Assembly (NCBI RefSeq): GCF_028656955.1
Contig: NZ_JAMDGY010000007.1
Location: 56,771-120,770, forward strand
Direction of reading: 5' to 3'
Length of the DNA: 64,000 nucleotides
Origin: Pseudomonas fontis
GTDB taxonomy: Bacteria > Pseudomonadota > Gammaproteobacteria > Pseudomonadales > Pseudomonadaceae
A program made the translations under genes and the position numbers. The notes beneath the pieces were generated by a model. The model had not been told where the DNA came from. It saw nothing but the letters and a program-made list of their open reading frames with translations, and made no database searches. Position 1 is the first letter of the stretch; each line of letters opens with the position of its first letter. Positions 43,840-53,966 of this stretch are shown piece by piece.

Positions 43840-45578
43840 GCGCCGGTGCTCCCGGCGACCGCTACGGCGGGTACCTGGCGTTGTGCCTGTTCCTGCGCCT
43901 GGCTCAAGGCCTGCATCACTTCCCGGGCGGGGCCGAAGGCCTGCATGCGGCCTTCGCTCAGCACCAGCAATTTGTCGGCCTGGGCCAGCGCGGCGGAGCG
44001 ATGGGTCACCAGCACCACGGTGCGGCCCTGGGCTTTCATCTGTGCGATGGCTTGCGCCAATGCCGCTTCACCACTGGTATCGAGGTTGGAGTTCGGCTCA
44101 TCGAGCACGATCAGGCTCGGCCCGCCATACAGGGCGCGGGCCAGGGCGATGCGCTGCTTCTGCCCACCGGACAGGTCGCCGCCGTCTTCGCCCAGGCGCG
44201 TGTCATAGCCCTGCGGCAGGCGCAGGATCAGCTCATGTACGCCGGCCTGGCGGGCCGCTTCGACCACCTTGAGGCCGTCCAGCTCGGCAAAGCGGGCGAT
44301 GTTCTCGGCGATGCTGCCGCGCAACAGTTCGATGTTCTGCGGCAGGTAGCCGATGTGCGGGCCCAGCGCGGCGCGGTCCCACTGGTGCAGGTCGGCGCCA
44401 TCCAGGCGCACGGTGCCAGCCAGGGTCGGCCAGACGCCTACCAGTACTTTCGCCAGGGTCGATTTGCCGGAACCGGACGTCCCCAGTACCCCGAGCACTT
44501 CGCCAGCGTTCAGGCTGAAGCTCACCTGCTGCAAGGTCGCCACGCGCTTGCCCGGCGGCCCGGCACTCAGTTGCTCGACGCCCAGGCGCCCGGTCGGGGC
44601 TGGCAGGTCCATCGGCGTTGGCGGCTCGGGGAACTCGCGCAGCAAACCGTCCAGGCGCTTGTACGCTTCATGCGCGCCGCTCCATTGCTTCCACACGGCG
44701 ATCAGTTGGTCGATCGGGCTCAAGACCCGCCCCATCAGAATGGAACCCGCGATCATCATGCCGGGGGTCACCTGCCCTTCAATCACCAGCAGCGCGCCCA
44801 GGCCCAGTACCAGCGATTGCAGGCACAGGCGCAGGGCCTTACTCATCGCGGTGATCACCGCCGAGGTGTCACTGGCCTTGTTCTGCAGGCCAAGGAATTT
44901 CGTGTGCAGGCTGAACCAGCGCTGGCGCAATGCATCCAGCATGCCCATGGCCTGGATGCTTTCGGCATTGTGCAAATGGCTGCCGGCCAAGTGGGACGAT
45001 TGCTGCTGGTAGGTGCTCGCTTCGATCAGCGGCGCGTGGGTCAGGCGTTCGTTGAGAATCGCCAGCACGATCAGCAGCAACGCGCCGGCGCAGGCCATGA
45101 CCCCCAGCCACACATTGAACAGGAACATCACGCCCAGGTAGATCGGAAACCACGGCGCATCGAAGAAGGCGAACAGCGCCGGGCCGGTAACAAACTGACG
45201 GACCTGGGTGAGGTCGTTCAAGGCCTGGCCAGCGTGCCCGTCGCCCTGGCGCACATTGCGCTCGAAGGCTGCGCGGTACACCCGGCGATTGAAACCCTGT
45301 TCCAACTGGCTACCGACACGAATAACAATGAAACTGCGGATCGCTTCCAGCACACCAATAAAGATAAAGAAGCCGACGACCATCAGGGTCAGCATCCACA
45401 AGGTCGTTTCATTCTGCGAAGAGAGCACACGGTCGTACACTTGCAACATGTAGATCGACGGTACCAGCATGAGAATATTGATCAACGCGGTAAAACATCC
45501 GACGCTGATCAGAATGGACTTATAGTCCGCCAGTGCCGCCCATAGTGGGGCACCGGCTTTGCGAGTCGGTGTATTCAT
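43836..45578 (-). CDS. aprD: ABC transporter of the alkaline protease secretion system
   Basis: 580 residues, a half transporter with an N-terminal membrane domain (about six spans, [20 protein letters not shown] first) and a C-terminal ATPase: Walker [10 protein letters not shown], signature [15 protein letters not shown], Walker [13 protein letters not shown] and the H-loop VTHR. PrtD/AprD type I secretion class without a C39 peptidase domain. It recognises the C-terminal signal of AprA. Confidence 0.95.
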   Translation of the reverse strand: MNTPTRKAGAPLWAALADYKSILISVGCFTALINILMLVPSIYMLQVYDRVLSSQNETTLWMLTLMVVGFFIFIGVLEAIRSFIVIRVGSQLEQGFNRRVYRAAFERNVRQGDGHAGQALNDLTQVRQFVTGPALFAFFDAPWFPIYLGVMFLFNVWLGVMACAGALLLIVLAILNERLTHAPLIEASTYQQQSSHLAGSHLHNAESIQAMGMLDALRQRWFSLHTKFLGLQNKASDTSAVITAMSKALRLCLQSLVLGLGALLVIEGQVTPGMMIAGSILMGRVLSPIDQLIAVWKQWSGAHEAYKRLDGLLREFPEPPTPMDLPAPTGRLGVEQLSAGPPGKRVATLQQVSFSLNAGEVLGVLGTSGSGKSTLAKVLVGVWPTLAGTVRLDGADLHQWDRAALGPHIGYLPQNIELLRGSIAENIARFAELDGLKVVEAARQAGVHELILRLPQGYDTRLGEDGGDLSGGQKQRIALARALYGGPSLIVLDEPNSNLDTSGEAALAQAIAQMKAQGRTVVLVTHRSAALAQADKLLVLSEGRMQAFGPAREVMQALSQAQEQAQRQVPAVAVAGSTGA

Positions 45579-45634
45579 TGTCCGCCTTTCGATCCTTGAA
45601 AATACGGCGCTTCCTTATAACTCGCCGCGCAACT

Positions 45635-46015
45635 TTATTGTGCGTTGGTTATACGTTCCAACAACAGGTGCTGACCGGCGGAGTTAGTCCACTTGTAGAT
45701 ATTCGGTTTGTAGCGATTGAAGTGCACTACTGCAGTGCCGTCACCGCCCATGAATGCCACCGTGTCCGGGGTCACTTGCCAGCCGGTCGCGCGTTCGCCG
45801 ATCAGCCGTGCCACACAATCAAGGTCGCCACCCAGGAGGGTTTCCGGTGCCTTGAGCTGAACCTGGCAGCCTGCGCCCTGGTCATCTTCCGGGTACAACT
45901 GCCAACTGCCGGCCAACTGGCCAGGGTTGGGGAGTAACAGGCTGCTCGCCATACTTACCTCTGTGCTCAACATCAGGGAAAACGCGCTCAGCGCGAAGAG
46001 TTTCTTCAGGGTCAT
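45635..46015 (-). CDS. aprI: Alkaline protease inhibitor (Inh/AprI)
   Basis: 126 residues from the ATG at 46015; the frame is open back to the aprA stop. Signal peptide MTLKKLFALSAFSLMLSTEV then SMA. The mature start SSLLLPNPGQLAGSWQL fits the N-terminal strand that enters the serralysin active site. Two cysteines (GCQVQL, DLDCVARL) form the usual disulfide of the lipocalin-like beta-barrel. It acts in the periplasm, protecting the cell from stray protease. It lies between aprA and aprD, as in P. fluorescens-type loci. Confidence 0.92.
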   Translation of the reverse strand: MTLKKLFALSAFSLMLSTEVSMASSLLLPNPGQLAGSWQLYPEDDQGAGCQVQLKAPETLLGGDLDCVARLIGERATGWQVTPDTVAFMGGDGTAVVHFNRYKPNIYKWTNSAGQHLLLERITNAQ

Positions 46016-46078
46016 GGGCCGTCTGCCTTCACGGTTAAAGGGAGCAGCGCTTGCGCGCCACTCCCGTTTGACCAGCAA

Positions 46079-47536
46079 TCAGACCACGATATCCGTGGCG
46101 ACTGCCTGACCAACAGTGGTCACCAGGAAGTCGGCTTGGCCGAACCCGCTGAAGTCCACTGCCAGGCTACCCAGGTTGCTGCCCTGATCAAAGCTGAGTA
46201 CCGCTTCGCCGGCATGACCGGTGAAGGCATCAACGAAGTTCAGAGGCAGTTTGCTCTGGGCGAAGGCGCTGAAGCCGGAGAGGTCGATCTTGTCCTGACC
46301 GCTGACAAAATCCATGATCCGGTCGGCTGCACCTGGCTTGGAGTCGCTGCTGGCGGTGAACACGAAGATGTCCTTGCCAGCGCCGCCCCACAGTTTGTCA
46401 GCCCCACCGGCGCCGTAGATGATGTCGTTGCCGGCACCGCCCTTGAGCTCGTTGGCTGCCGCGTTGCCGATCAGCAGGTCGTTGCCCGAACCGCCGATGG
46501 CATTCTCCACGGTGACACCCTTGGCAATGGAAACGTTGCCAGTCATGCCGCCGACGTCGGAGAACGAGGTCTCATTGAGGTTGATCTTCTGGTTCTGGGT
46601 GAAGCCGGAGAAGTCCAGGGTATCGTTGCCACCGCCATCCCACACGGCGAAGACCACTTTCGACGACGCGGAGGTCGCCGAGTAGAAGTCGCGGTCGGCA
46701 GTGGAGTTGAAGCCGTAGACGGTGTCGCCCGAACGGGTGGCGTAGTTGGCGCCGTAGAGCTTCTGGATCGCCGCAATATCATCGACCAATGGCGCCGACG
46801 AGTAGGTCACTACACCGCCTTTGCTGAAGCTCTGGCTGGTATTGCTTTCGCTCCAGTAGCTCATGACGCTGTAGCCACGGGTGTCCTGTGCGTAGGACGC
46901 ATCGCCATAGGTCGGGTAGCCCTCACCTGCGTTGTAGTCGCCGGGGTGGGACAGGCCGAGCACATGGCCGATCTCGTGGGTCAGGGTCTGGCGACCGTAG
47001 TTGCCGTTGTCCGGGTTGACGTTCTGGCGGTAATCATTGCTGATCAGGTACCAGGATTCACCCTTGTGCGAGCCCGGCTGCTGGAATGGCAGGTAGGCAA
47101 ATGCCGCACCACCACTGCTGCCGTCACTGTAGTTGCCGTAGGTCATGTGACCGTCGCCACCCGATGCTGACTCCTGGAACGTCACTTTGGACACGTCCGA
47201 CCAGGACTGCATCGCCAGCTTGGCCTGGGCCTTCTGCTGAGCGGAGAAGGCACTGAACGAACCCAGCGAACGATCGAAATCGGCCGGTGCACGGGTCAGG
47301 AACGTATAGGTCAGGTTGATCGTGCCGTCGCGGTTCAGGTCTACCCAGGCAGCGCCATCGCGCAGCAATTGGGTAGCGGCCTGATCGACGGTGAACGACG
47401 GCTTGCCGTTGACGGTCCCGGTGCCGCGATCGTACTGGTGGCTGAAGCTATCGATCGCACTGTACGCAGAACTTGCGCCCTGCGGGGTTACTGCTGACAG
47501 CGCCGAAGCAATAGCACTTTCTTTGACTTTCGACAT
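46079..47536 (-). CDS. aprA: Serralysin-type zinc metalloprotease (alkaline protease)
   Basis: 485 residues from the ATG at 47536, which has AAGGAAG 7 nt upstream; the frame is open to 47641. Zinc site [11 protein letters not shown] with H187, E188, H191 and H197, and a Met-turn in YSVMSYW. The C-terminal half holds calcium-binding RTX repeats ([38 protein letters not shown]) and ends in an uncleaved type I secretion signal ([12 protein letters not shown]). There is a propeptide of about 15-20 residues and no Sec signal. A secreted virulence factor in insect-pathogenic relatives such as P. entomophila. Confidence 0.96.
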   Translation of the reverse strand: MSKVKESAIASALSAVTPQGASSAYSAIDSFSHQYDRGTGTVNGKPSFTVDQAATQLLRDGAAWVDLNRDGTINLTYTFLTRAPADFDRSLGSFSAFSAQQKAQAKLAMQSWSDVSKVTFQESASGGDGHMTYGNYSDGSSGGAAFAYLPFQQPGSHKGESWYLISNDYRQNVNPDNGNYGRQTLTHEIGHVLGLSHPGDYNAGEGYPTYGDASYAQDTRGYSVMSYWSESNTSQSFSKGGVVTYSSAPLVDDIAAIQKLYGANYATRSGDTVYGFNSTADRDFYSATSASSKVVFAVWDGGGNDTLDFSGFTQNQKINLNETSFSDVGGMTGNVSIAKGVTVENAIGGSGNDLLIGNAAANELKGGAGNDIIYGAGGADKLWGGAGKDIFVFTASSDSKPGAADRIMDFVSGQDKIDLSGFSAFAQSKLPLNFVDAFTGHAGEAVLSFDQGSNLGSLAVDFSGFGQADFLVTTVGQAVATDIVV

Positions 47537-48004
47537 ACAGACACTTCCTTGTTTACAAAAAAGTCGTTTTTGTCCGACAGGACGCTCCCTTGGCGAGATC
47601 GTCCTATCACTCGCCTTTATAAGGCCGGGAAAAACTGACACATCAAGAAATCAACTGTCCAGCTTTTTCTGGCGTCAATTTTAACTGGCGCACAACTAGA
47701 CAAAAGAACAAAACCTGCATATCCCGCGGCTGCTGGTGTTTCTGCTATTTGCGCAAACCGAGATATATCTAAACAACAACACTGACCCGTATAAATTTAA
47801 AATGACTGGGTGGTTCTATTTAGCCAATGCCGAACTTTAGTTATGAAAACGCGACCTCCGGCAACTTTAATCAAACTTCACAGCTGCGAATATTTCTCTT
47901 TCATGACAATGCCGCGCTACCCTCCGTCGCCTGCTGATTGACTTGAAGGGCACTGAAGCGCTGAGTAGGGATTGGTCAAAAGCCCTCTCAATATGGAAAA
48001 ACCC
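47537..48004. promoter_or_regulatory. AT-rich upstream region of aprA (divergent)
   Basis: 468 bases without a gene, clearly more AT-rich than the surroundings. On the minus strand TTGATG and TATAAA lie 19 bp apart about 90-120 bp before aprA (spacing a little long). The aprA ribosome site reads ACAAGGAAG, which contains the GGA core bound by Rsm proteins in Gac/Rsm-controlled exoprotease genes. No other element can be named. Confidence 0.4.
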
Positions 48005-48397
48005 ATGACAAGACTCACGGTTCAATCCGGCGATTTCTTGCAAGGTGAAGGCGAGTACCGCAATGGATCGCTCACACTCAAGACCGCCCGCAGCCCCTCA
48101 CCGGGCGAAAAAATCGCTGTTTCACGCATTCTGGACATGAAGGTCGCCAACCAGGAGTACAGCCGCAATTTGGGCAGTGCCATCGGCTGGGGCATGGCCG
48201 GGGCCCTGGTCGCCGGCCCGATCGGCCTGATTGCCGGCATCTGGCTTGGCGGCAAGGATGAAGAAGTGACCTTCCTTGCCACCTTCAAGGACGGCCGCAA
48301 GTTGTGCGCCGTGACGGACGGCAAGACCTGGTCGAAAATCGATGGCAACTGGCGCCGCGCTGGCCAGGTGCAGCCGAGCAGTAAATCCGTGCCCTGA
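48005..48397 (+). CDS. Conserved hypothetical protein with a glycine-rich hydrophobic segment
   Basis: 130 residues from the ATG at 48005 (MTRLTVQSGDFLQGEGEYRN); upstream in-frame ATGs at 47993 and 47972 are possible. A beta-rich N-terminal part, then a Gly/Ala-rich hydrophobic stretch (SAIGWGMAGALVAGPIGLIA), then KDEEVTFLATFKDGRKLCAV. Function unknown. Monocistronic by spacing. Confidence 0.72.
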   Translation: MTRLTVQSGDFLQGEGEYRNGSLTLKTARSPSPGEKIAVSRILDMKVANQEYSRNLGSAIGWGMAGALVAGPIGLIAGIWLGGKDEEVTFLATFKDGRKLCAVTDGKTWSKIDGNWRRAGQVQPSSKSVP

Positions 48398-48623
48398 GCC
48401 AACGTTTCCTTCTTTATATAAGCTGTGACATTCGGGGCACCGCCAGGCGGTTGCCCCTGCTAAGATGGCGCCCGCGCTTCGGCGCCCTGCCCGCGCAACG
48501 CCGGCAGCCTTCGTATTTGCGCCTCCATTGCGCTCACCTGTTGCCGTACCGGGCTTTCAGCGATCGGGTAGTTGCCGAGCAATAACGGCGCACCCGCTGC
48601 GGGCCCTCTAGGAGCTTTTCCGC
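48398..48623. other. Intergenic region before the TonB-dependent receptor
   Basis: 226 bases. An AAGATGGCGCCCGCGCTTCGGCGCC inverted repeat lies near 48462-48486. No clear Fur box or sigma70 promoter can be called by eye. Confidence 0.35.
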
Positions 48624-50783
48624 ATGAACTCGCATCGCCCCTGCCTGCCGTTGAGCCTGCTGAGTCTGGGCCTGGCACTGAGTACCCCTGCCGCCCTGGC
48701 CGCGCCGAACGTCACCCTGGCCCCGCTGACCATTGCCGATGAGTACCGCGATGGCTATCAGCCGCGCCAGGCCTCGGTCGCAGGCTTCGCCCCGGCGCCA
48801 CTGCTGGACACCCCCGCCTCGGTGTCGGTGTTTACCGAACAATTGCTGCAGGACCGCCAGGTGCGCCTGCTCAGCGAAGTGCTGCAAAGCGATGCTTCGG
48901 TGGGTGAGAGCTATGCGCCGGTGGGGTACTACGAGAACTTCATGGTGCGCGGCTTCAGCCTGGATGCGGCGAACAGCTACAAGATCAACGGCCAGACCAT
49001 CGCCGGCGAGCAGAACGTGGCGCTGGAGAACAAGCAGCAGGTCGAATTGCTCAAGGGCCTGTCCGGCCTGCAGAGCGGCGTGTCGGAACCGGGCGGGCTG
49101 ATCAACTACGTGACCAAGCGCCCGGACGACGTGCGCAGCGTAACCGTGTCGAGCAATGAACAGGGTGAGCGCTATATCGCCACCGACCTGGGCGGCTGGT
49201 TTGGCAGCGAGCGCCAGTTCGGCCTGCGCGCCAACCTGGCGCACGAGGATATCCGCTCGTATGTCGACCATGCCGATGGCCAGCGCGACTTCGCCTCGCT
49301 GGCTTTCGACTGGCAGATCAACCCGGACGCCCTGCTGCAACTGGACGTCGAGTACCAGCAACGCGAGCAGCGTTCGGTGCCGGGGTATCAGCTGCTGGGC
49401 GGCAACAGCCTGCCGCACGACGTCGACCCCAAGGACCGGCTGGCCTATCAGCGCTGGGCGAAGCCGGTGCAGATCGACTCGCTGAACCTCGGTGGACGGT
49501 TCGAGTACCGCTTCAGCGAGGCCTGGACCGGGAGCTTGAGTGCGTCGCGTAGCCGGGTGGTGATTGATGACTACAGCTCGTTTGCCTGGGGTTGCTACGG
49601 CGCCGCCAGTTGCGCCGGTAGTGCCGTGCCAAACCACTTCAGCCCGGAAGGCGACTACGACGTCTATGACTTCCGCAGCCCTGACGACACCCGCCGGATC
49701 GACGAGGCCCAGGCTTCACTGAATGGCCACTTCACGGCCCTTGGGCTGAGCCACGAGCTGACCGTGGGCAGCAGCGCGCAGCGCCGCACGCTGGACCAGC
49801 GCCCGACCTTCAACCAGTGGGTCGGCAGCGGCAATATCTACCAGCCGACCCCCGCAGTGGAACCGTTTGACGGCACGCCGGGGCGAAGCACCCGTCGCCT
49901 GGACAGCCGTCAGTACGGTGTATTTGCCAGTGACCGGATCAGCTTCAATGAGCAGTGGCAGACCGTGCTTGGCGCACGCGTGGTGCGCCTGGACGAGAAG
50001 ACCTTCAGCGAACAGGGTGAGCCGCGCCGCCATACCCAGCAATATGAGCTGCTGCCCAATGCAGCACTGATCTACAAGCCGCGCCCGGACACCTCGCTTT
50101 ATGTGAGCTACAGCAAGGGCCTCTCGGCAGGGGGCACCTCACCGTGGTTTGCCAGCAATGCGGCTGAGATCCTCGCCCCCACCACCTCGCACCAACTCGA
50201 ACTGGGCATCAAGCGCGACTGGCAGCGCATGAGCTTCGGCGCCGCGCTGTTCCAGCTGCGCCAGGCGTACCAGTACGCGCGGCCTGAGGGGGATGGCAGC
50301 TTCACCTATGTGCAGCAGGGCGAGCAGAAGAATATCGGCCTGGAGCTGAGCGCCAGCGGCTGGCTGACCTCGCAGTTGCAGATCAACGCCAGTGCCGCGG
50401 CGATCCGCGCGCGGGTCGAGGGCAGCGGCACCGATGCCTATGACGATCATCAAGCGCTGAACGTGCCGAACTTGCGTGCAGCGTTGCAGGCTGACTACAG
50501 CATTGCCGAGGTACCGGGCCTGGCCTTGCTGGCTGGCGCGCGGTACAGCGCGAGCAAGCATGCCAACTATGCCGGGACGGTCGAGGTGGGTAGCTATGCG
50601 GTGTTTGATGTGGGCAGCCGCTACCGCACGCGCATTGGCGGCTACGACACGGTGCTGCACCTGATGGTCGACAACGTGTTTGACCGCACTTACTGGCGCG
50701 ATGCCGGGGAGTATCTGGGGGATGGCTACCTGTTCCCGGGTGCGCCACGCACGGCGCGCATGGCCGCGACGGTCAGCTTCTAA
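48624..50783 (+). CDS. TonB-dependent siderophore-type receptor
   Basis: 719 residues. Signal peptide CLPLSLLSLGLALSTPAALA. The plug domain starts around ASVAGFAPAPLLDTPASVSV (TonB-dependent siderophore receptor class) with YYENFMVRGFSLD and GVSEPGGLINYVTKRP. A 22-strand barrel ends in phenylalanine (RMAATVSF), and the C-terminal motif DNVFDRTYWRD matches the family. Ligand unknown, probably a ferric siderophore. AGGAG stands 9 nt before the ATG. No sigma/anti-sigma pair is next to it. Confidence 0.93.
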   Translation: MNSHRPCLPLSLLSLGLALSTPAALAAPNVTLAPLTIADEYRDGYQPRQASVAGFAPAPLLDTPASVSVFTEQLLQDRQVRLLSEVLQSDASVGESYAPVGYYENFMVRGFSLDAANSYKINGQTIAGEQNVALENKQQVELLKGLSGLQSGVSEPGGLINYVTKRPDDVRSVTVSSNEQGERYIATDLGGWFGSERQFGLRANLAHEDIRSYVDHADGQRDFASLAFDWQINPDALLQLDVEYQQREQRSVPGYQLLGGNSLPHDVDPKDRLAYQRWAKPVQIDSLNLGGRFEYRFSEAWTGSLSASRSRVVIDDYSSFAWGCYGAASCAGSAVPNHFSPEGDYDVYDFRSPDDTRRIDEAQASLNGHFTALGLSHELTVGSSAQRRTLDQRPTFNQWVGSGNIYQPTPAVEPFDGTPGRSTRRLDSRQYGVFASDRISFNEQWQTVLGARVVRLDEKTFSEQGEPRRHTQQYELLPNAALIYKPRPDTSLYVSYSKGLSAGGTSPWFASNAAEILAPTTSHQLELGIKRDWQRMSFGAALFQLRQAYQYARPEGDGSFTYVQQGEQKNIGLELSASGWLTSQLQINASAAAIRARVEGSGTDAYDDHQALNVPNLRAALQADYSIAEVPGLALLAGARYSASKHANYAGTVEVGSYAVFDVGSRYRTRIGGYDTVLHLMVDNVFDRTYWRDAGEYLGDGYLFPGAPRTARMAATVSF

Positions 50784-50787
50784 CAGC

Positions 50788-50860
50788 ATCGCCGGCAAGG
50801 CCGGCTCCCACAGTGAGCGGGGTGATGCTCAAACCTGTGGGAGCCGGCCTTGCCGGCGAT
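50788..50860. repeat. Inverted REP pair (BIME)
   Basis: ATCGCCGGCAAGGCCGGCTC and the inverted GAGCCGGCCTTGCCGGCGAT enclose about 30 bp, right after the receptor stop codon. Confidence 0.9.
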
Positions 50861-50892
50861 GAGGCCGACGCCTACAGAAACCCAGCACAAAC

Positions 50893-50930
50893 AAAAAGCC
50901 CCCGAACTCTCTCAAGTTCGGGGGCTTTTC
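50893..50930. terminator. Bidirectional intrinsic terminator
   Basis: A perfect 15-bp inverted repeat (AAAAGCCCCCGAACT / AGTTCGGGGGCTTTT) with a 6-base loop and A/T runs on both sides. It ends transcription of tRNA-Ser (minus) and can serve the receptor gene (plus). Confidence 0.93.
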
Positions 50931-50942
50931 GCGTATCGAATA

Positions 50943-51032
50943 TGGCGGTGAAGGAGAGATTCGAACTCTCGATACAGTTTCCTGTATACACACTTTCCAG
51001 GCGTGCTCCTTAAGCCACTCGGACACTTCACC
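50943..51032 (-). tRNA. tRNA-Ser (GGA anticodon)
   Basis: 90-nt class II tRNA ending in encoded CCA. Acceptor GGTGAAG pairs with CTTCACC; the anticodon loop CTGGAAA gives GGA; a long variable arm is formed by TATACAG/CTGTATC-type pairing; the T loop is GTTCGAATC. No sign of an integration event next to it. Confidence 0.96.
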
Positions 51033-51069
51033 GTATCTCTTCAAGCTATTCAGCCTGTCGAGGCGCGCT

Positions 51070-51099
51070 AATATAGTCGAGAGCCTTACAGATGGCAAA
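51070..51099 (-). promoter_or_regulatory. Promoter of tRNA-Ser
   Basis: On the minus strand TTTGCC (51094-51099) and TATATT (51070-51075) are 18 bp apart, followed by a GC-rich discriminator (AGCGCGCC), as usual for stringently controlled stable RNA genes. Confidence 0.65.
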
Positions 51100-51288
51100 G
51101 GTTTTTTTCAGAATTTTCATGCGCTTAAGCACTTTATGCAAAATCCCCCTCGGTACAGGGCAAAGCCGCCAAACGCGGGCGTGCTTCAGCAAACCCCTCA
51201 AGCACGTGACTTATCGGTCAACCTTCGTGCTTTACCAGAACGCGGCGGCTGGGTAACGTCTGCTCACTTCTTATAAAGGAACCCTGTC

Positions 51289-51978
51289 ATGAGTGAGCTG
51301 ATTACCTACCACCTGGACGACGGCATCGCGACCCTGACCCTGAGCAATGGCAAGGTCAACGCCATTTCGCCCGACGTCATCGCCGCCTTCAATGCCGCAC
51401 TGGACCAGGCCGTGACGGACCGCGCCGTGGTAATCATCACCGGCCAGCCAGGCATCCTCTCCGGTGGCTACGACCTCAAGGTCATGACCGCCGGCCCTAA
51501 AGAAGCCGTGGCGCTGGTGACCGCCGGCTCCACCCTGGCGCGTCGCCTGCTCTCGCACCCCTTCCCAGTGATCGTCGCCTGCCCAGGCCACGCCGTGGCC
51601 AAGGGCGCATTCCTGCTGCTGTCGGCGGATTACCGCATCGGCGTCGAAGGCCCGTTCAGCATCGGCCTGAATGAAGTGCAGATCGGCATGACCATGCACC
51701 ATGCCGGCATCGAGCTGGCCCGTGATCGCCTGCGTCGCTCGGCATTCCATCGCTCGGTGATCTGCGCCGAGATGTTCGACCCGGCCAGCGCGGTAGATGC
51801 CGGTTTCCTCGACCAGGTGGTGCCGGCCGAGCAATTGCACGAAGCCGCCCTGAGCGCAGCGCGCCGCCTGAAGAAGATCAATATGAATGCGCACAAGCAC
51901 ACCAAGCTGAAAGTGCGCAAAGCCCTGCTTGAGCTGCTGGATGACGCGATCATCCGCGACCAGAAACATATGGGCTAA
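51289..51978 (+). CDS. Crotonase-family protein (enoyl-CoA hydratase/isomerase-like)
   Basis: 229 residues, shorter than typical hydratases (about 260). Crotonase core: NGKVNAISPDVIAAFNAALD, the oxyanion-hole loop TGQPGILSGGYDLKVM, and GHAVAKGAFLLLSADYRIGV. The first catalytic glutamate of true hydratases is not evident in the usual place, so the reaction is uncertain. It has an AAAGGAACC ribosome site. It stands alone. Confidence 0.88.
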   Translation: MSELITYHLDDGIATLTLSNGKVNAISPDVIAAFNAALDQAVTDRAVVIITGQPGILSGGYDLKVMTAGPKEAVALVTAGSTLARRLLSHPFPVIVACPGHAVAKGAFLLLSADYRIGVEGPFSIGLNEVQIGMTMHHAGIELARDRLRRSAFHRSVICAEMFDPASAVDAGFLDQVVPAEQLHEAALSAARRLKKINMNAHKHTKLKVRKALLELLDDAIIRDQKHMG

Positions 51979-52196
51979 TTCGCCGCCTTTGGGAGCCCTC
52001 ACGGGCTCCAGCGCAGCCTGTCGGCAGCGGCTACAAATAGTGGTGCAAGTCAGCGGCTCCCACAGTGAATTGATGGATATTCATTTGAGGGGGTCAGCCT
52101 TGCCGGCGCTGTATTTGTAACAAGAAAAACCATCGTTTGCTGAAGGCTGTGCACAACCGTACACTGCGCCGCGTTTGCCTGGTGTGAGTCGTACAA

Positions 52197-52919
52197 ATGC
52201 TTTATCTGATCCGCGTGCCGCTCTTGGCGCTGCACTTTATTCTGGCCGGTATTCTCGGCGTATTGATTGGTCTGTGCCGTCCGTTCAACCCGGACAACAG
52301 CCGCTTGTATGCCCGCATCTATGGCTGGCCTGCCACCTGGCTGATGCGCATGGACATTCGGGCAGAAGTCGGCCCGCTGTTCGACCAGCCGCCGGGCTGC
52401 GTCATCGTCGCCAACCATCAGTCCAACTACGACCTGTTCGTGCTCGGCCACGTGGTGCCGCCGCGCACCGTGTGCATCGGCAAGAAAAGCCTCAAGTGGG
52501 TACCGCTGTTCGGCCAGCTGTTCTGGCTCGGCGGCAATGTGCTGATCGACCGTGGCAACGCCTACCTGGCCCGCCGCGCCATGCAAAAGACCACCTTGAC
52601 GTTGCAGGAAGAGAACACCTCCATCTGGGTGTTCCCGGAAGGCACGCGCAACCCTGCCGATCAATTGGCACCGTTCAAGAAAGGTGCCTTCCACATGGCG
52701 GTCGACGCCGGTGTGCCGATCGTGCCGGTGTGCGTCAGCCGCTACGCCCGTCGGGTCAACCTCAATGGCTGGCGGCGCAGCAAGGTCATCATCCGCTCCC
52801 TGCCCCCCATCGCCACCGCCGGCCTGACCCACCAGGACGTGCCCGAGCTGATGGAGCAGTGCCGCGCGCAGATGCAACGCTGCATCGATAGCATGGAAAA
52901 CGAGCTGCAGATCGCCTGA
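52197..52919 (+). CDS. 1-acyl-sn-glycerol-3-phosphate acyltransferase (PlsC family)
   Basis: 240 residues. An N-terminal hydrophobic anchor (LIRVPLLALHFILAGILGVL); acyltransferase motif I NHQSNYD with H74 and D79; motif III FPEGTRN; GAFHMAVDAGVPIVPV. It makes phosphatidic acid from lysophosphatidic acid at the inner membrane. Pseudomonads carry several paralogues, so plsC itself is not asserted. Confidence 0.9.
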   Translation: MLYLIRVPLLALHFILAGILGVLIGLCRPFNPDNSRLYARIYGWPATWLMRMDIRAEVGPLFDQPPGCVIVANHQSNYDLFVLGHVVPPRTVCIGKKSLKWVPLFGQLFWLGGNVLIDRGNAYLARRAMQKTTLTLQEENTSIWVFPEGTRNPADQLAPFKKGAFHMAVDAGVPIVPVCVSRYARRVNLNGWRRSKVIIRSLPPIATAGLTHQDVPELMEQCRAQMQRCIDSMENELQIA

Positions 52920-52985
52920 ACAGTTGCCGTTTGTCGGTAGTCGGACCAAGCTACGGGTCACGAATACCAGCAGAAGCGGATAACC

Positions 52986-53957
52986 ATGGGTCGAGTCGTT
53001 GCGGCAGCGGTGTACAGCGCCGGCAGGAAAGTCACCAATATCAACCTCGACGAAGGTGCTCAATGGGCGGTAAAGCCCGGGCATTTCGTCTGGATTGGCC
53101 TGGAAGAGCCCAACGCCCAGGAGCTGGCCAACCTGCAACGCCAGTTCAACCTGCACGAACTGGCCATCGAAGATGCCCTGGAAAAGCACAGCCGGCCCAA
53201 GCTCGAGACATTCGGCGATGCGCTGTTCATCGTCACTTACTCGCCGGTGCGCCATGAAGGCAAGCTGGAGTTCATCGAGACGCACATCTTTGCCGGCAAC
53301 GGCTACATCATCACCTGCCGCAACGGCCACTCGAAATCCTACGCCCTGGTGCGCCAGCGCTGCGAGGCCCGGCCCCTGCTGCTGGAGCACGGCGAAGACT
53401 TCGTGCTCTACGCCCTGCTCGACTTCGTCACCGAGAACTACCAGCCGGTCAGCGAAGCCATTCATGGCGAGATCGAAGAGCTGGAGCAAAGCGTGCTCGG
53501 CGGCTCGCTGCAGGAAGCGGATATCCGCCGCATCCACGGCCTGCGCCGCGACATCCTGCGCTTGCGCCGCTACGTGGCGCCGATGGTCGAGATCAGCGAG
53601 GAACTGCAGCGCCTGACCTTCCCGTTCATCGACAAGAACATGCGTCCGTACTTTCGCGATGTGCAGATCCACGTCACCCGGCAGATGGAAGACCTGGCCG
53701 GGATTCGCGATATCGCCAGCCAGACCATCGAGATCGGCATGCTGCTGGAGTCGTCACGGCAAAGCATCACCCAGCGCAAGTTCGCCGCCTGGGCGGCGAT
53801 CCTGGCCTTCCCCACGGCAATTGCCGGGATCTACGGGATGAACTTCCAGAACATGCCGGAGCTGTCCTGGCATTACGGCTATTTCGCCGTACTGGGGGTG
53901 ATCGTGTTTGGCTGTGTCGGGCTGTTCGCCAGCTTCAAGCGCTCCGGCTGGCTCTAG
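52986..53957 (+). CDS. CorA-family magnesium/cobalt transporter
   Basis: 323 residues. A soluble N-terminal alpha/beta domain (LEEPNAQELANLQRQFNLHE, GDALFIVTYSPVRHEGKLEF), a long stalk helix, and two C-terminal spans with the GMN motif at 284-286 (YGMNFQNMPEL). The length fits CorA (316 in E. coli). Ion selectivity cannot be read from sequence. It follows the acyltransferase by 66 bp on the same strand. Confidence 0.93.
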   Translation: MGRVVAAAVYSAGRKVTNINLDEGAQWAVKPGHFVWIGLEEPNAQELANLQRQFNLHELAIEDALEKHSRPKLETFGDALFIVTYSPVRHEGKLEFIETHIFAGNGYIITCRNGHSKSYALVRQRCEARPLLLEHGEDFVLYALLDFVTENYQPVSEAIHGEIEELEQSVLGGSLQEADIRRIHGLRRDILRLRRYVAPMVEISEELQRLTFPFIDKNMRPYFRDVQIHVTRQMEDLAGIRDIASQTIEIGMLLESSRQSITQRKFAAWAAILAFPTAIAGIYGMNFQNMPELSWHYGYFAVLGVIVFGCVGLFASFKRSGWL

Positions 53958-53966
53958 CTGTTGCCC

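Noticed and set aside
42823..45545. Long plus-strand frames opposite aprE and aprD (461 and 581 residues)
   Set aside because: Mirror frames of conserved type I secretion genes with typical GC-skewed composition.
50943..51032. tRNA-Ser as a prophage attachment site
   Set aside because: The flanking genes are ordinary host genes and no integrase or phage DNA is near; the prophage junction is at earP.
52050..53672. 540-residue minus-strand frame opposite the acyltransferase and CorA genes
   Set aside because: Covers two recognised genes on the other strand and has no family features.
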